Shown here piece after piece: positions 6,848 through 15,291 of a DNA stretch of 64,000 nucleotides. This DNA is from Kocuria flava (lineage in GTDB: Bacteria; Actinomycetota; Actinomycetes; Actinomycetales; Micrococcaceae), in assembly GCF_001482365.1 (NCBI RefSeq), contig NZ_CP013254.1, positions 2,790,001 to 2,854,000 of the forward strand. The letters are read 5' to 3'. Position numbers and translations under genes: made by a program. Below the pieces are notes generated by a model. That model worked only from the letters and a program-made list of their open reading frames with translations, ran no database searches and had not been told where the DNA came from. Each line of letters starts with the position of its first letter. Position 1 is the stretch's first letter.

Positions 6848-7957
6848 TCAGACGAGGCGGGTGAGCCAGCCGTGGGGGTCCTCGGCGCGGCCGGTCTGGA
6901 TCTCCAGCAGCTGCCGGCGGATGTCCATGGTGACGGGCCCGGGCCGGGCGTCGTCGTCGCCGATGGCGCCCTCCGTGCTGACCAGCCGGCCGATGGGGGT
7001 GATGACGGCGGCGGTGCCGCAGGCGAAGGCCTCGGTGATCCGCCCGCTGCGCCAGCCCTCGCGCCACTCGTCGAGGGTGAAGCGCCGCTCCTCGACCGTG
7101 AGCCCGCGGTCGCGGGCGAGCTGGAGGATCGAGCTGCGGGTGACGCCCTCGAGGATCGTGCCGGTGAGCTCGGGGGTCACGAGGGTGCCGTCGTCGTGGA
7201 CGAAGAACACGTTCATCCCGCCGAGCTCCTCGACGGCGTCCCCGCGGTCGCGGTCGAGGAAGAGCACCTGCTGGCACCCGTGGGCCTCCCCCTCGATCTG
7301 CGCGATCAGCGAGGCCGCGTAGTTGCCGCCGCACTTGGCGGCGCCGGTGCCGCCGCGGCCGGCGCGGGCCCAGTCGCGGGCGAGCCAGATGTCGACCGGC
7401 TGCACGGGCCCGCCGAAGTAGTTGCCGGCCGGGGAGGCGATGACCGAGTAGAGCACCTGCCGGGAGGGGCGCACGCCCAGGAACGCCTCGGTGGCGATCA
7501 TGAACGGGCGCAGGTAGAGCGACTCGCCCTCGCCGTCCGGCACCCACTGCTCGTCCACGGCCACGAGCTCCCGGAGGGAGTCGAGGAAGAGCTGCTCGGG
7601 CAGCTCGGGCAGGGCGAGGCGGCGGGCGGAGCGGTTGAGCCGGGCGGCGTTGGCCTCGGGGCGGAAGGTCCACACGGACCCGTCCGCGTGCCGGTAGGCC
7701 TTCAGCCCCTCGAAGATCTCCTGGCCGTAGTGGAGCACGGCGGCCGCGGGGTCCAGCACGAGGGGCCCGTAGGGCTCGATCCGCGGGTCGTTCCAGCGGC
7801 CGGTGCCCGCCACGACGTCGCCGAACCAGTCGATCTTGACCATGTGGTCGGTGAAGTTCGTGCCGAAGCCCGGGTCGGCGAGGATCGCCGCCCGGACCTC
7901 CTCCGGGACGGGGTCCTGGGTGAGGTGGTGGGCGAAGGTCGTGGGCTGAGTGGTCAC
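6848..7957 (-). CDS. ilvE: Branched-chain amino acid aminotransferase
   Basis: A 369-residue fold-type IV PLP enzyme that makes Leu, Ile and Val from their 2-oxo acids with glutamate. The PLP lysine is Lys208 in TGAAKCGGNYAAS; EIFEGLKAYR (80-89) and ELGGMNVFF are further family motifs. GTG 7957 is preferred to an upstream ATG at 7996 because AGGGAGA precedes it, and known actinobacterial IlvE proteins begin just before this TFAHHLTQDP-like region. A TAGGCT element (8029-8024) upstream would give a leader of about 60 bases. It follows leuB on the same strand, but a hairpin between them suggests separate transcription. Confidence 0.96.
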   Translation of the reverse strand: MTTQPTTFAHHLTQDPVPEEVRAAILADPGFGTNFTDHMVKIDWFGDVVAGTGRWNDPRIEPYGPLVLDPAAAVLHYGQEIFEGLKAYRHADGSVWTFRPEANAARLNRSARRLALPELPEQLFLDSLRELVAVDEQWVPDGEGESLYLRPFMIATEAFLGVRPSRQVLYSVIASPAGNYFGGPVQPVDIWLARDWARAGRGGTGAAKCGGNYAASLIAQIEGEAHGCQQVLFLDRDRGDAVEELGGMNVFFVHDDGTLVTPELTGTILEGVTRSSILQLARDRGLTVEERRFTLDEWREGWRSGRITEAFACGTAAVITPIGRLVSTEGAIGDDDARPGPVTMDIRRQLLEIQTGRAEDPHGWLTRLV

Positions 7958-8023
7958 TGCGTCTCCCTGCGAGGTCGACCCCGTGGCGACCGGCACGCGG
8001 GGCGTAGCTTGTCGTTCGCCCCC

Positions 8024-8029
8024 AGCCTA
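8024..8029 (-). promoter_or_regulatory. -10 element of ilvE
   Basis: TAGGCT on the minus strand; predicted start near 8017, leaving a leader of about 60 bases that ends with the AGGGAGA ribosome site. Confidence 0.4.
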
Positions 8030-8031
8030 TC

Positions 8032-8061
8032 CCCCGCCGCGCCGGCGGCGGTGCGGCGGGG
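8032..8061 (-). terminator. Hairpin after leuB
   Basis: CCCCGCCGC pairs with GCGGCGGGG across a 12-base GC-rich loop, a few bases past the leuB stop codon. Confidence 0.4.
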
Positions 8062-8069
8062 CGCGGGGC

Positions 8070-9146
8070 TCAGCCCAGGGCGGCGACGACCGCGTCGCCC
8101 ACCTGGGCCGTGGTGCGCTGCTCGTTCCCGTGGGCGGCGAGGTCCCGCTCGACGGCGGCCTCCACCCTGGCGGCCAGCGCGGGGTGGCCGAGGTGGTCGA
8201 GCATCATCGCGGTGGCCAGGATCGCGGCCACCGGGTTCGCCCTCTGCTGCCCGGCGATGTCCGGCGCGGAGCCGTGGACGGGCTCGAACATCGACGGGGC
8301 GGTGCGGTCGGCGTTGATGTTGCCGGCCGGGGCCAGGCCGATCCCGCCGGTGACCGCCCCGGCCAGGTCGGTGAGGATGTCGCCGAAGAGGTTGTCGGTG
8401 ACGATCACGTCGAAGCGGGCCGGATCGGTGGTCAGGAAGATCGTCGCCGCGTCCACGTGCAGGTAGTCCACCTCGACCTGCGGGAACTGCGCGCCGACCT
8501 CCTCGACGAGCCGGGCGTAGAGCCGTCCGGCGTTGACCAGCACGTTGTGCTTGTGCACGAGCGTGAGCTTCTTGCGCTCGCGGCGCGCGGCGAGCTCGAA
8601 GGCGTAGCGCACGAGCCGGCGCACGCCGTGGGCGGTGTTGAGGGAGACCTCGGTGGCGATCTCCGCGTCCGTGCCGGCGCGCAGCGTGCCGCCGTTGCCC
8701 GCGTAGGGGCCCTCGGTGCCCTCGCGCACCACGACGAAGTCGATCTCCCCGGGCCGGGCCAGCGGGCTCGTGGTGCCGGGGTAGAGCTTCGAGGGGCGCA
8801 GGTTGACGTAGTGGTCGAGCGCGAAGCGCAGCCGCAGCAGGACGTCGCGCTCCAGGATCCCGGAGGGCACGCGGGGGTCGCCCGGCGCGGCGCCGACGGC
8901 GCCGAAGAGGATGGCGTCGAAGGAGCGCAGCCGATCGAGGGTCTCGTCCGTGAGGGTCTCCCCCGTCGCGAGCCAGTGCTCGGCGCCGAGGCCGAAGCGC
9001 TCCTTGGCCACGGTGACGCCCGCGGCGGAGGTCACGGCGCCGAGGACCTTCTCGGCCTCGGCCACGACCTCCGGGCCGATGCCGTCGCCGGGGACGACGG
9101 CGATGCTCAGGTGGTCGGGGGCTGCTGCGGCGCGCTGTTCGGTCAT
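8070..9146 (-). CDS. leuB: 3-isopropylmalate dehydrogenase
   Basis: A 358-residue enzyme of the isocitrate/isopropylmalate dehydrogenase family. It oxidises and decarboxylates 3-isopropylmalate with NAD+ in leucine synthesis. The N-terminal AVVPGDGIGPEVV loop, the substrate arginines in RLRFALDHYVNLRP, the TDNLFGDILTDL metal aspartates and the EPVHGSAPDIAG nucleotide motif are all present. ATG 9146 has no ribosome site; instead TATCCT lies six bases upstream, so the mRNA is probably leaderless. The gene stands between metG and ilvE; leuA, leuC and leuD are not in the window. Confidence 0.97.
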   Translation of the reverse strand: MTEQRAAAAPDHLSIAVVPGDGIGPEVVAEAEKVLGAVTSAAGVTVAKERFGLGAEHWLATGETLTDETLDRLRSFDAILFGAVGAAPGDPRVPSGILERDVLLRLRFALDHYVNLRPSKLYPGTTSPLARPGEIDFVVVREGTEGPYAGNGGTLRAGTDAEIATEVSLNTAHGVRRLVRYAFELAARRERKKLTLVHKHNVLVNAGRLYARLVEEVGAQFPQVEVDYLHVDAATIFLTTDPARFDVIVTDNLFGDILTDLAGAVTGGIGLAPAGNINADRTAPSMFEPVHGSAPDIAGQQRANPVAAILATAMMLDHLGHPALAARVEAAVERDLAAHGNEQRTTAQVGDAVVAALG

Positions 9147-9152
9147 GCCGCC

Positions 9153-9158
9153 AGGATA
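9153..9158 (-). promoter_or_regulatory. -10 hexamer, leaderless promoter (leuB)
   Basis: TATCCT on the minus strand, six bases (GGCGGC) and then ATG 9146. Confidence 0.65.
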
Positions 9159-9234
9159 GGAGCGCCCGGCCCCCTTCCTCCACGGTGCGGACGGTCGTCT
9201 CGCATGGCGGACACCGGCGGGCGCCGGTGGCGGG

Positions 9235-10797
9235 TCAGGAGCGCAGCGCGGCGGGCTCCTCGTAGCGCGGGAAGACGCCCTGCGGGGCCGGCAGCTCGGT
9301 GCCCGGCGCCAGTCGCTCGCCGAGGGCGGCGAAGTCGCGGGCCGGGCCCTGGGGCAGGCCGAGCAGGTCCAGCAGGCGCGCGGCGGAGTCCGGCATGACC
9401 GGCTGGACCAGCACGCCCACGGTGCGGACCACCTCGAGGGTGGTCCACAGGACCGTGGCCATCCGCTCCGGGTCGGTCTTGCGCAGCTTCCACGGCTCCA
9501 TGGCGGTGAAGTAGCGGTTGGCGTCGGCGACGGTGCGCCAGATCAGCTCGAGCGCGCGGTGGAACTGCTGCTCGTCGAAGGCGGCGCGCACCGGCTCGAG
9601 CAGCCCGGCGGCCGCGTCGAGCAGCTCCCGGTCCTCGGCCGTGGGCGCCCCCGGCCCGGGGACCCGCCCGGCGCAGTTCTTGGCGACCATCGACAGCGAG
9701 CGCTGGGCGAGGTTGCCGAGGTCGTTGGCGAGGTCGGAGTTGATCCGGTTGCGGATCGCGTCGTGGGAGTAGCTGCCGTCCTGGCCGAAGGGCACCTCGC
9801 GCAGCAGGAAGAAGCGCAGCTGGTCGAGACCGTACTCGGCCACGAGGGCGTGCGGGTCGATGACGTTGCCGACGGACTTCGACATCTTCTCGCCCTGGTT
9901 GAACAGGAACCCGTGGGCGAAGACCCTCCGGGGCAGCGGCAGCCCGGCGGACATGAGGAACGCCGGCCAGTACACGGCGTGGAAGCGGGCGATGTCCTTG
10001 CCGATCACGTGGGCGTCGGCGGGCCAGTAGGTGCGGAACAGCTCGCCGTCGGTGTCGGGGAAGCCCACACCGGTGAGGTAGTTCGTCAGGGCGTCGACCC
10101 ACACGTACATCACGTGGTCCGGGTCGCCGGGCACGGGCACGCCCCAGTCGAAGGTCGTGCGCGAGACGGAGAGGTCGGACAGCCCCGAGCGCACGAACGA
10201 GGCGACCTCGTTGCGCCGGGTCTCGGGGAAGACGAAGCCCTCGCGCTCGTAGAGCTCCAGCAGCCGGTCCTGGTAGGCGGAGAGGCGGAAGAAGTAGGAC
10301 TGCTCCTCCGTCCAGGTGACCTCGGTGCCCGTGCCGGTCGAGCGGCGGACACCGTCCTCGCCGACCTCCGTCTCCTCCTCGGCGTAGTAGGCCTCGTCGC
10401 GCACCGAGTACCAGCCGGCGTAGGTGCCGAGGTAGATGTCCCCGGCCTGCTCCATGCGCTTCCAGATCGCCGCGGACGCGGCGTAGTGGTCGGGGTCGGT
10501 GGTGCGGATGAACCGGTCGTAGGAGATGTTCAGGGCGTCGTCCATCGCCCGGAAGCGGGCGGCGTTGCGGTCGGCGAGCTCCCGGGCGGTGAGGCCCTCC
10601 CGCTCCGCGGTCTGCTGCATCTTCTGCCCGTGCTCGTCCGTGCCGGTGAGGAAGCGGACGTCGTAGCCGTCCAGCCGCTTGAACCGGGCCAGCACGTCCG
10701 TCGCGATGACCTCGTAGGCGTGGCCGATGTGCGGGGCGCCGTTGGGGTACGAGATGGCCGTGGTGATGTAGTACGGGGTGCGGTCGGAGGAAGTCAC
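9235..10797 (-). CDS. metG: Methionine--tRNA ligase
   Basis: A 520-residue class I synthetase that charges tRNA-Met. The HIGH motif appears in PNGAPHIGH (18-26) and KMSKS at 304-308. The connective peptide (about 120-160) has no cysteine knuckles, so this is the short, zinc-free type without the C-terminal dimerisation domain. GTG 10797 is chosen because VTSSDRTPYYITT is the typical beginning. The purine run GGAGGCC ends directly at the start codon, too close to serve well as a ribosome site, whereas TAGAGT lies seven bases upstream, pointing to a leaderless mRNA. It interrupts the ilv-leu series but has its own promoter, with the ilvC terminator just upstream. Confidence 0.97.
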   Translation of the reverse strand: MTSSDRTPYYITTAISYPNGAPHIGHAYEVIATDVLARFKRLDGYDVRFLTGTDEHGQKMQQTAEREGLTARELADRNAARFRAMDDALNISYDRFIRTTDPDHYAASAAIWKRMEQAGDIYLGTYAGWYSVRDEAYYAEEETEVGEDGVRRSTGTGTEVTWTEEQSYFFRLSAYQDRLLELYEREGFVFPETRRNEVASFVRSGLSDLSVSRTTFDWGVPVPGDPDHVMYVWVDALTNYLTGVGFPDTDGELFRTYWPADAHVIGKDIARFHAVYWPAFLMSAGLPLPRRVFAHGFLFNQGEKMSKSVGNVIDPHALVAEYGLDQLRFFLLREVPFGQDGSYSHDAIRNRINSDLANDLGNLAQRSLSMVAKNCAGRVPGPGAPTAEDRELLDAAAGLLEPVRAAFDEQQFHRALELIWRTVADANRYFTAMEPWKLRKTDPERMATVLWTTLEVVRTVGVLVQPVMPDSAARLLDLLGLPQGPARDFAALGERLAPGTELPAPQGVFPRYEEPAALRS

Positions 10798-10804
10798 GGC
10801 CTCC

Positions 10805-10810
10805 ACTCTA
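10805..10810 (-). promoter_or_regulatory. -10 hexamer, leaderless promoter (metG)
   Basis: TAGAGT on the minus strand, seven bases (GGAGGCC) and then GTG 10797. Confidence 0.65.
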
Positions 10811-10862
10811 CCGACCCGCCGGGACGCGCGGGCGCCGGGGCCGGTCCGGCCCCGGACGCGGC

Positions 10863-10910
10863 GAGGGGCCGCGGCGGGCACGGGGCGTCCCGTGCCGTCC
10901 GCGGCCCCTC
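10863..10910 (-). terminator. Long hairpin terminator after ilvC
   Basis: GAGGGGCCGCGG pairs with CCGCGGCCCCTC, and inside it GGCACGGG pairs with CCCGTGCC, separated only by a two-base internal mismatch. It follows the ilvC stop and precedes the metG promoter. Confidence 0.7.
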
Positions 10911-10927
10911 GGGGCGGGACGGGCGGC

Positions 10928-11953
10928 TCAGCGGGCCGCGGTGCCCTCGACGTAGTCGGCGTCGGGCGAGGTCCAGGCGAAGAGCTTGCGCAGCTCGCGG
11001 CCGGTGACCTCGATCGGGTGCTGCTCCTCCTTCTCGCGCAGCTTCCGGAACTCGGGCGCCCCGGCGTCCTGGTCCTCGATGAAGCGCTTGGCGAAGGTGC
11101 CGTCCTGGATGTCGGCCAGCACGGCCTTCATGTTCTCCTTCACGGCCGGGCTGATCACGCGGGGGCCGGAGACGTAGTCGCCGTACTCGGCGGTGTCGGA
11201 GATGGACCAGCGCTGCTTGGCGATCCCGCCCTCGACCATGAGATCGACGATGAGCTTGAGCTCGTGCAGCACCTCGAAGTAGGCGATCTCCGGCTGGTAG
11301 CCCGCCTCGACGAGGGTCTCGAAGCCGTACTGGACCAGGTGGGACATGCCGCCGCACAGCACGGCCTGCTCGCCGAAGAGGTCGGACTCGGTCTCCTCGG
11401 TGAAGGTGGTCCTGATGACGCCGGCGCGGGTGCCGCCGATGGCCTTGGCGTAGGACAGGCCGAGGGCGAGGGCCTGGCCGGAGGCGTCCTTCTCCACGGC
11501 AACGAGCGCGGGCACGGCCCGGCCGGCCTCGAACTCGCGGCGCACGGTGTGGCCCGGGCCCTTGGGGGCGACCATGACGACGTCGACGCCCTCGGGGGCC
11601 TCGATGTAGCCGTAGCGGATGTTGAAGCCGTGGGCGAAGAAGATCGCGTCGCCGTCCTTGAGGTTCGGGGCGATCGACTCGGCGTAGACGTGGCGCTGGA
11701 CCTGGTCGGGGGTGAGGATCATGACGACGTCGGACTCCTCGACGGCCTCCGCGACCGTGAGCACGCGCAGGCCCTCGGCCTCGGCCTTGGCACGCGACGT
11801 CGAGCCCTCGGCCAGGCCGATGCGCACGTCCACGCCGGAGTCGCGCAGGTTCAGCGCGTGGGCGTGGCCCTGCGAGCCGTAGCCGATGACGGCCACGGAG
11901 CGGTCCTGGATGATCGACAGGTCGGCGTCGTCGTCGTAGAAGATCTCTGCCAT
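10928..11953 (-). CDS. ilvC: Ketol-acid reductoisomerase
   Basis: A 341-residue class I enzyme that isomerises and reduces acetolactate (or acetohydroxybutyrate) with NADPH, the second step of Val/Leu/Ile synthesis. The Rossmann motif is GYGSQGHAHALNLRDSG near residue 25, and the conserved acidic Mg2+ ligands lie in DLFGEQAVLCGG and in the ELKLIVDLM helix. The length is typical of the short, bacterial form. ATG 11953 has a strong AAGGAG ribosome site. It is 95 bases after ilvN on the same strand; I see no clear terminator there, so the ilvB-ilvN-ilvC order is probably one attenuator-controlled operon, as in other actinobacteria. Confidence 0.98.
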   Translation of the reverse strand: MAEIFYDDDADLSIIQDRSVAVIGYGSQGHAHALNLRDSGVDVRIGLAEGSTSRAKAEAEGLRVLTVAEAVEESDVVMILTPDQVQRHVYAESIAPNLKDGDAIFFAHGFNIRYGYIEAPEGVDVVMVAPKGPGHTVRREFEAGRAVPALVAVEKDASGQALALGLSYAKAIGGTRAGVIRTTFTEETESDLFGEQAVLCGGMSHLVQYGFETLVEAGYQPEIAYFEVLHELKLIVDLMVEGGIAKQRWSISDTAEYGDYVSGPRVISPAVKENMKAVLADIQDGTFAKRFIEDQDAGAPEFRKLREKEEQHPIEVTGRELRKLFAWTSPDADYVEGTAAR

Positions 11954-12048
11954 GGGGTTGTCTCCTTGGAGCAGGTGGGCGCGGCGGGTCCTCCGCCGCG
12001 GGTGGGGTGGGAACGTGCGGTCCGGCGCCCGCGCCGACCGCGGGGCGG

Positions 12049-12558
12049 TCAGTGGCGCAGGGCGCGGTCGCTCATCGACTTCGGTCCGCGTCCGAGGGCC
12101 AGCGTACCGGCCCGGACGATCTCCCGGACCCCGAAGGGCTCCAGGACGTCCAGCAGCGCGCGGAGCTTGTCGGGGGCGCCGGTGGCCTCGATGACGAGCG
12201 ACTCGGTGGAGACGTCGACAACGGTGGCACGGAACAGGTCTGCGGCCTGGTTGACCTGCAGCCGGGTCGCGGCGTCGGCGCGCACCTTGACCATGATGTG
12301 GTCGCGCTGCACCGAGGACTCAGGGGTGAGCTCGACGATCTTGATGACGTTGATCAGCTTGTTCAGCTGCTTGGTCACCTGCTCGAGCAGCTCGCCCTCG
12401 GCGTCCACCACCACGGTGATGCGGGAGACGCCGTCGAGCTCCGTGGGGCCCACGGCGAGCGAGTCGATGTTGAAGGCGCGCCGGGCGAACAGGCCCGCGA
12501 CGCGGGTCAGCACGCCGGGCTTGTCCTCGACCAGCACGGAGAGGGTGTGTCGGCTCAC
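12049..12558 (-). CDS. ilvN: Acetolactate synthase small (regulatory) subunit
   Basis: A 169-residue regulatory subunit. The N-terminal ACT domain (RHTLSVLVEDKPGVLTRVAG, then FNIDSLAVG) binds valine for feedback inhibition, and a C-terminal domain (from about residue 85) activates the large subunit. GTG 12558 follows the ilvB stop codon after only three bases, so translation is likely coupled. The length is normal for the family. Confidence 0.97.
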   Translation of the reverse strand: MSRHTLSVLVEDKPGVLTRVAGLFARRAFNIDSLAVGPTELDGVSRITVVVDAEGELLEQVTKQLNKLINVIKIVELTPESSVQRDHIMVKVRADAATRLQVNQAADLFRATVVDVSTESLVIEATGAPDKLRALLDVLEPFGVREIVRAGTLALGRGPKSMSDRALRH

Positions 12559-12561
12559 GGG

Positions 12562-14454
12562 TCAGTCCTCCTCGTCCCAGTCGGGAGTCATGTTGCGGGC
12601 GATCTGGATCTGGCTGTTGGACACGCCGGCGGGCACCATGGGCCACACCATCGCGTCGGCGGAGACCACGAAGTCGATCACCACGGGGCGGTCGTCGATC
12701 TCGAGGGCACGGCGGATGACGTCGTCGACGTCCTCGTCGCGCTCGCAGCGCAGGGCGGCGCAGCCGTAGGCCTCGGCGAGCTTGACGAAGTCGGGCACGC
12801 GCACGGTGTCGTGGCCCGTGTTGAGGTCGGTGTTCGAGTACCGGCCGTCGTAGAACAGGGTCTGCCACTGGCGGACCATGCCCAGCGAGGAGTTGTTGAT
12901 CACCGCCACCTTGATGGGGATCCGGTTGATCACGCAGGTGGCGAGCTCCTGGTTGGTCATCTGGAAGCAGCCGTCGCCGTCGATGGCCCACACCACGCGG
13001 TCGGGCTGGGAGACCTTGGCGCCCATCGCGGCCGGCACGGCGAAGCCCATCGTGCCCAGGCCGGCGGAGTTCAGCCACTGGCGGGGCCGCTCGTAGTCCA
13101 CGAAGTGGGCGCTCCACATCTGGTGCTGGCCCACCCCGGCCACGTACACGGCCTCGGGGCCGGTGAGCGCGGAGAGCCGCTCGATGACGTGCTGCGGGGA
13201 GCCGAGGCCGTCGGCGGGCCGGGTGTGGCCCAGGGGGTAGGTGGCCTGCAGGCTGCTGAGGGTGCTCCACCAGGCGGAGAGGTCCGGGGTCCCGGCACGC
13301 TCGGTCTCCTGGCGCACGGCCTCGACCAGGTCGGGGATGATCTCCTTGACGTCGCCCACGATCGGGACGTCGGCGGTGCGGTTCTTGGAGATCTCGGCCG
13401 GGTCGATGTCCGCGTGGATCACCTTGGCGGTCGGCGCGAAGGTCGGCAGGTGCCCGGTGACGCGGTCGTCGAAGCGGGCGCCGAGGGTCACGAGCAGGTC
13501 GGCCTGCTGCAGGGCGTAGACCGCCGGGACCGTGCCGTGCATCCCGGGCATGCCCAGGTGCTGCTCGTGGGACTCGGGGAAGACGCCGAGGGCGGTCAGC
13601 GTGGTCACGACCGGTGCCCCCGTGAGCTCGGCGAGCTCCCTGAGCTCGGCGGCGGCCTCGGCGCGCACGGTCCCGCCGCCCACGTAGAGCACGGGCCGCT
13701 GCGCCGCGGCGATGAGCCGGGCGGCCTCGCGGACCTGCTTGGCGTGCCCGCGGGTGACGGGCCGGTAGCCGGGCAGCTCCATGCGCGGCGGCCACGAGAA
13801 CGTCATGGTGTCCTGCTGGGCGTCCTTGGCGATGTCCACGAGCACGGGGCCGGGCCGGCCGGTGGAGGCCAGGTGGAACGCCTCGGCGAGCACGCGCGGG
13901 ATGTCCTGGGCGCGGGTCACCAGGTAGGAGTGCTTGGTGATCGGCATCGTCATGCCCACGATGTCCGCCTCCTGGAAGGCGTCCGAACCGATGACCTTGG
14001 AGGAGACCTGCCCGGTGATGGCCACCACGGGGATCGAGTCCATGTGGGCGTCGGCGATGGCGGTCACGAGGTTCGTCGCGCCCGGGCCGGAGGTCGCGAT
14101 GCACACGCCCACCCGGCCGGAGGCCAGGGCGTAGCCCTCGGCGGCGTGGCCGGCGCCCTGCTCGTGCCGGACCAGGATGTGGTTGATCCGCTCCGTGTCC
14201 ATCAGGGGGTCGTAGGTCGGCAGGATCGCCCCGCCCGGGATGCCGAAGACGTCGGTGACGCCCAGCTCCTCGAGGGCGCGGACGACGGCCTGCGAGCCGG
14301 TCATCTCCACGGGCGCGACGGTGTTGCCCGGCCCCATCACGGACGGGGCGGCGGGGACGGCCGGCTCCGGGGCCCCGGGGGGCCGGTGGTCCGCGGCGGT
14401 CTCCGCGCGCTTGGTGGCCATCAGCGCCGGGCTGATCGGCTGTCCCTTGCTCAT
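12562..14454 (-). CDS. ilvB: Acetolactate synthase large (catalytic) subunit
   Basis: A 630-residue thiamine-diphosphate and FAD enzyme that condenses two pyruvates to acetolactate, or pyruvate with 2-oxobutyrate. The N-terminal domain begins at MTGSQAVVRALEELGVTDVFG with FGIPGGAILPTYD and the RHEQGAGHAAEGYA catalytic Glu. The C-terminal domain has GDGCFQMTNQELAT, the GDG...N cofactor motif. A 50-residue disordered lead precedes the fold. ATG 14454 (MSKGQPISP) is chosen as the first ATG after the leader terminator; AAGGAC lies a few bases upstream. The reading frame continues through the leader region, but that part belongs to the attenuator. It is translated just ahead of ilvN. Confidence 0.96.
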   Translation of the reverse strand: MSKGQPISPALMATKRAETAADHRPPGAPEPAVPAAPSVMGPGNTVAPVEMTGSQAVVRALEELGVTDVFGIPGGAILPTYDPLMDTERINHILVRHEQGAGHAAEGYALASGRVGVCIATSGPGATNLVTAIADAHMDSIPVVAITGQVSSKVIGSDAFQEADIVGMTMPITKHSYLVTRAQDIPRVLAEAFHLASTGRPGPVLVDIAKDAQQDTMTFSWPPRMELPGYRPVTRGHAKQVREAARLIAAAQRPVLYVGGGTVRAEAAAELRELAELTGAPVVTTLTALGVFPESHEQHLGMPGMHGTVPAVYALQQADLLVTLGARFDDRVTGHLPTFAPTAKVIHADIDPAEISKNRTADVPIVGDVKEIIPDLVEAVRQETERAGTPDLSAWWSTLSSLQATYPLGHTRPADGLGSPQHVIERLSALTGPEAVYVAGVGQHQMWSAHFVDYERPRQWLNSAGLGTMGFAVPAAMGAKVSQPDRVVWAIDGDGCFQMTNQELATCVINRIPIKVAVINNSSLGMVRQWQTLFYDGRYSNTDLNTGHDTVRVPDFVKLAEAYGCAALRCERDEDVDDVIRRALEIDDRPVVIDFVVSADAMVWPMVPAGVSNSQIQIARNMTPDWDEED

Positions 14455-14526
14455 GTCAGCAGTCCTTCGTGTTCTCGGCGGTTCCGTCCCGGCTCCGGCA
14501 CCTGGGTCCCGGAGCGGTCGGGCAGG

Positions 14527-14565
14527 AAAAAGGGCCCTCGCTGCACCGGGGGTGCGACGGGGCCC
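14527..14565 (-). terminator. U-tailed attenuator terminator in the ilvB leader
   Basis: On the minus strand GGGCCC...CGCACC pairs with GGTGC...GGGCCC (one mismatch and one bulge, loop CCC) and is followed by TTTTT at 14531-14527. It lies 73 bases upstream of ilvB and after the leader-peptide stop. It is one of the few terminators in the window with a real T tract, which suits a regulated intrinsic terminator. Confidence 0.75.
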
Positions 14566-14587
14566 GTGCGCTCGGCCGTGCGCCGGC

Positions 14588-14650
14588 TCAGGCCCCGCGT
14601 CCGACGAGGACGCGTACCGTGAGCTGGACGACACCGTGGCTGAGCTGCAT
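14588..14650 (-). CDS. ilvB leader peptide (20 residues, Val/Leu-rich)
   Basis: ATG 14650 opens a 20-codon reading frame containing GVVQLTVRVLVG: five Val and three Leu, the end products of the pathway. A promoter (TTGACA, 17 bases, GAGCAT) ends six bases before the ATG, so the leader mRNA is leaderless. Codons 13-19 also form a perfect 7-base hairpin (CGCGTCC/GGACGCG) over the Val-Leu-Val codons. GGGGCC at the last two codons can pair with GGCCCC in the 5' arm of the terminator downstream. Ribosome stalling at Val/Leu codons when charged tRNA is scarce would favour the second pairing and let transcription reach ilvB. The family of mechanism is well known; this instance is inferred. Confidence 0.75.
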   Translation of the reverse strand: MQLSHGVVQLTVRVLVGRGA

Positions 14651-14656
14651 GGTCCC

Positions 14657-14685
14657 ATGCTCCGCGGCGCGGCCGGGCGTGTCAA
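14657..14685 (-). promoter_or_regulatory. ilvB operon promoter
   Basis: TTGACA (14685-14680), a 17-base spacer and GAGCAT (14662-14657), then GGGACC and the leader ATG 14650. This is the clearest -35/-10 pair in the window. Confidence 0.7.
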
Positions 14686-14794
14686 TTGCCGGACGCCCCG
14701 TCCCAGGATGTGAGACGGGCCACCCGGCGTGCGGCCGCCGCGGGGCCGGTCCCGGCCGCGACGTGCCCGGGTGGACAGCCGCGGCGGGCGTGCG

Positions 14795-14800
14795 TAGAGT
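14795..14800 (+). promoter_or_regulatory. Possible promoter upstream of tRNA-Lys
   Basis: TAGAGT, with a second hexamer TAGTCT at 14883-14888 about 18 bases before the tRNA. Either or both could drive tRNA-Lys; the nearer one is better placed. Confidence 0.35.
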
Positions 14801-14905
14801 GTTCTCTCGTTGCGCAGGCAGCGGCGGTCACGGCCGCCCGGCACGGCACCCGCACGGATTTCGGTCCGGGACCGGGGCGTGCTAGTCTTCTTGCCGCACG
14901 AGAGA

Positions 14906-14978
14906 GCGCCTCTAGCTCAATTGGCAGAGCAATTGACTCTTAATCAATGGGTTCTGGGTTCGAGTCCCAGGGGGCGCA
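14906..14978 (+). tRNA. tRNA-Lys (CTT)
   Basis: Acceptor GCGCCTC pairs with GGGGCGC (one G-U); the anticodon stem is ATTGA/TCAAT with loop CTCTTAA, giving CTT; the T arm is CTGGG-TTCGAGT-CCCAG. Discriminator A; the next bases are CCC, so CCA is not encoded. Confidence 0.95.
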
Positions 14979-15291
14979 CCCACTGGACGGGCCCCTCACC
15001 GAGATCGGTGAGGGACCCGTCGTCGTCGTGCCCGCACCCGGTCGGGCCCCGCGCCCCGCTCCGAGCCGGACCTCCTGCGACCAGGACCCCGCTCCGCCCC
15101 GGGGGTCGCCCGGACCAGGACGGGAGGCTCGTCGTCCCGGCCGCCGCCGCGCCGTCCCTGCCCGGCCCGGGGCACAGAAGAACCCGGGACGCCTGTGGCG
15201 CCCCGGGCTGCCCTTCGGGACCGCGGAAGTCCCCCACCACGTCGCCGGCCCGGCCCCGCCCGCGGGGCGGCCACCGGGCGGCGGGCCGCGC
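14979..15291. other. Gene-free gap between convergent tRNA-Lys and marR
   Basis: Holds two hairpins only: the tRNA-Lys terminator at 14987-15020, and a second at about 15183-15207 (CCCGGG-CGCC/GGCG-CCCGGG) that on the minus strand is followed by TTCTTCT and so suits the end of the marR transcript. I see no reading frame with coding character. Confidence 0.6.
14987..15020 (+). terminator. Hairpin terminator after tRNA-Lys
   Basis: ACGGG-C-CCCTCACCGA pairs with TCGGTGAGGG-A-CCCGT around a two-base centre, directly after the tRNA. Confidence 0.65.
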
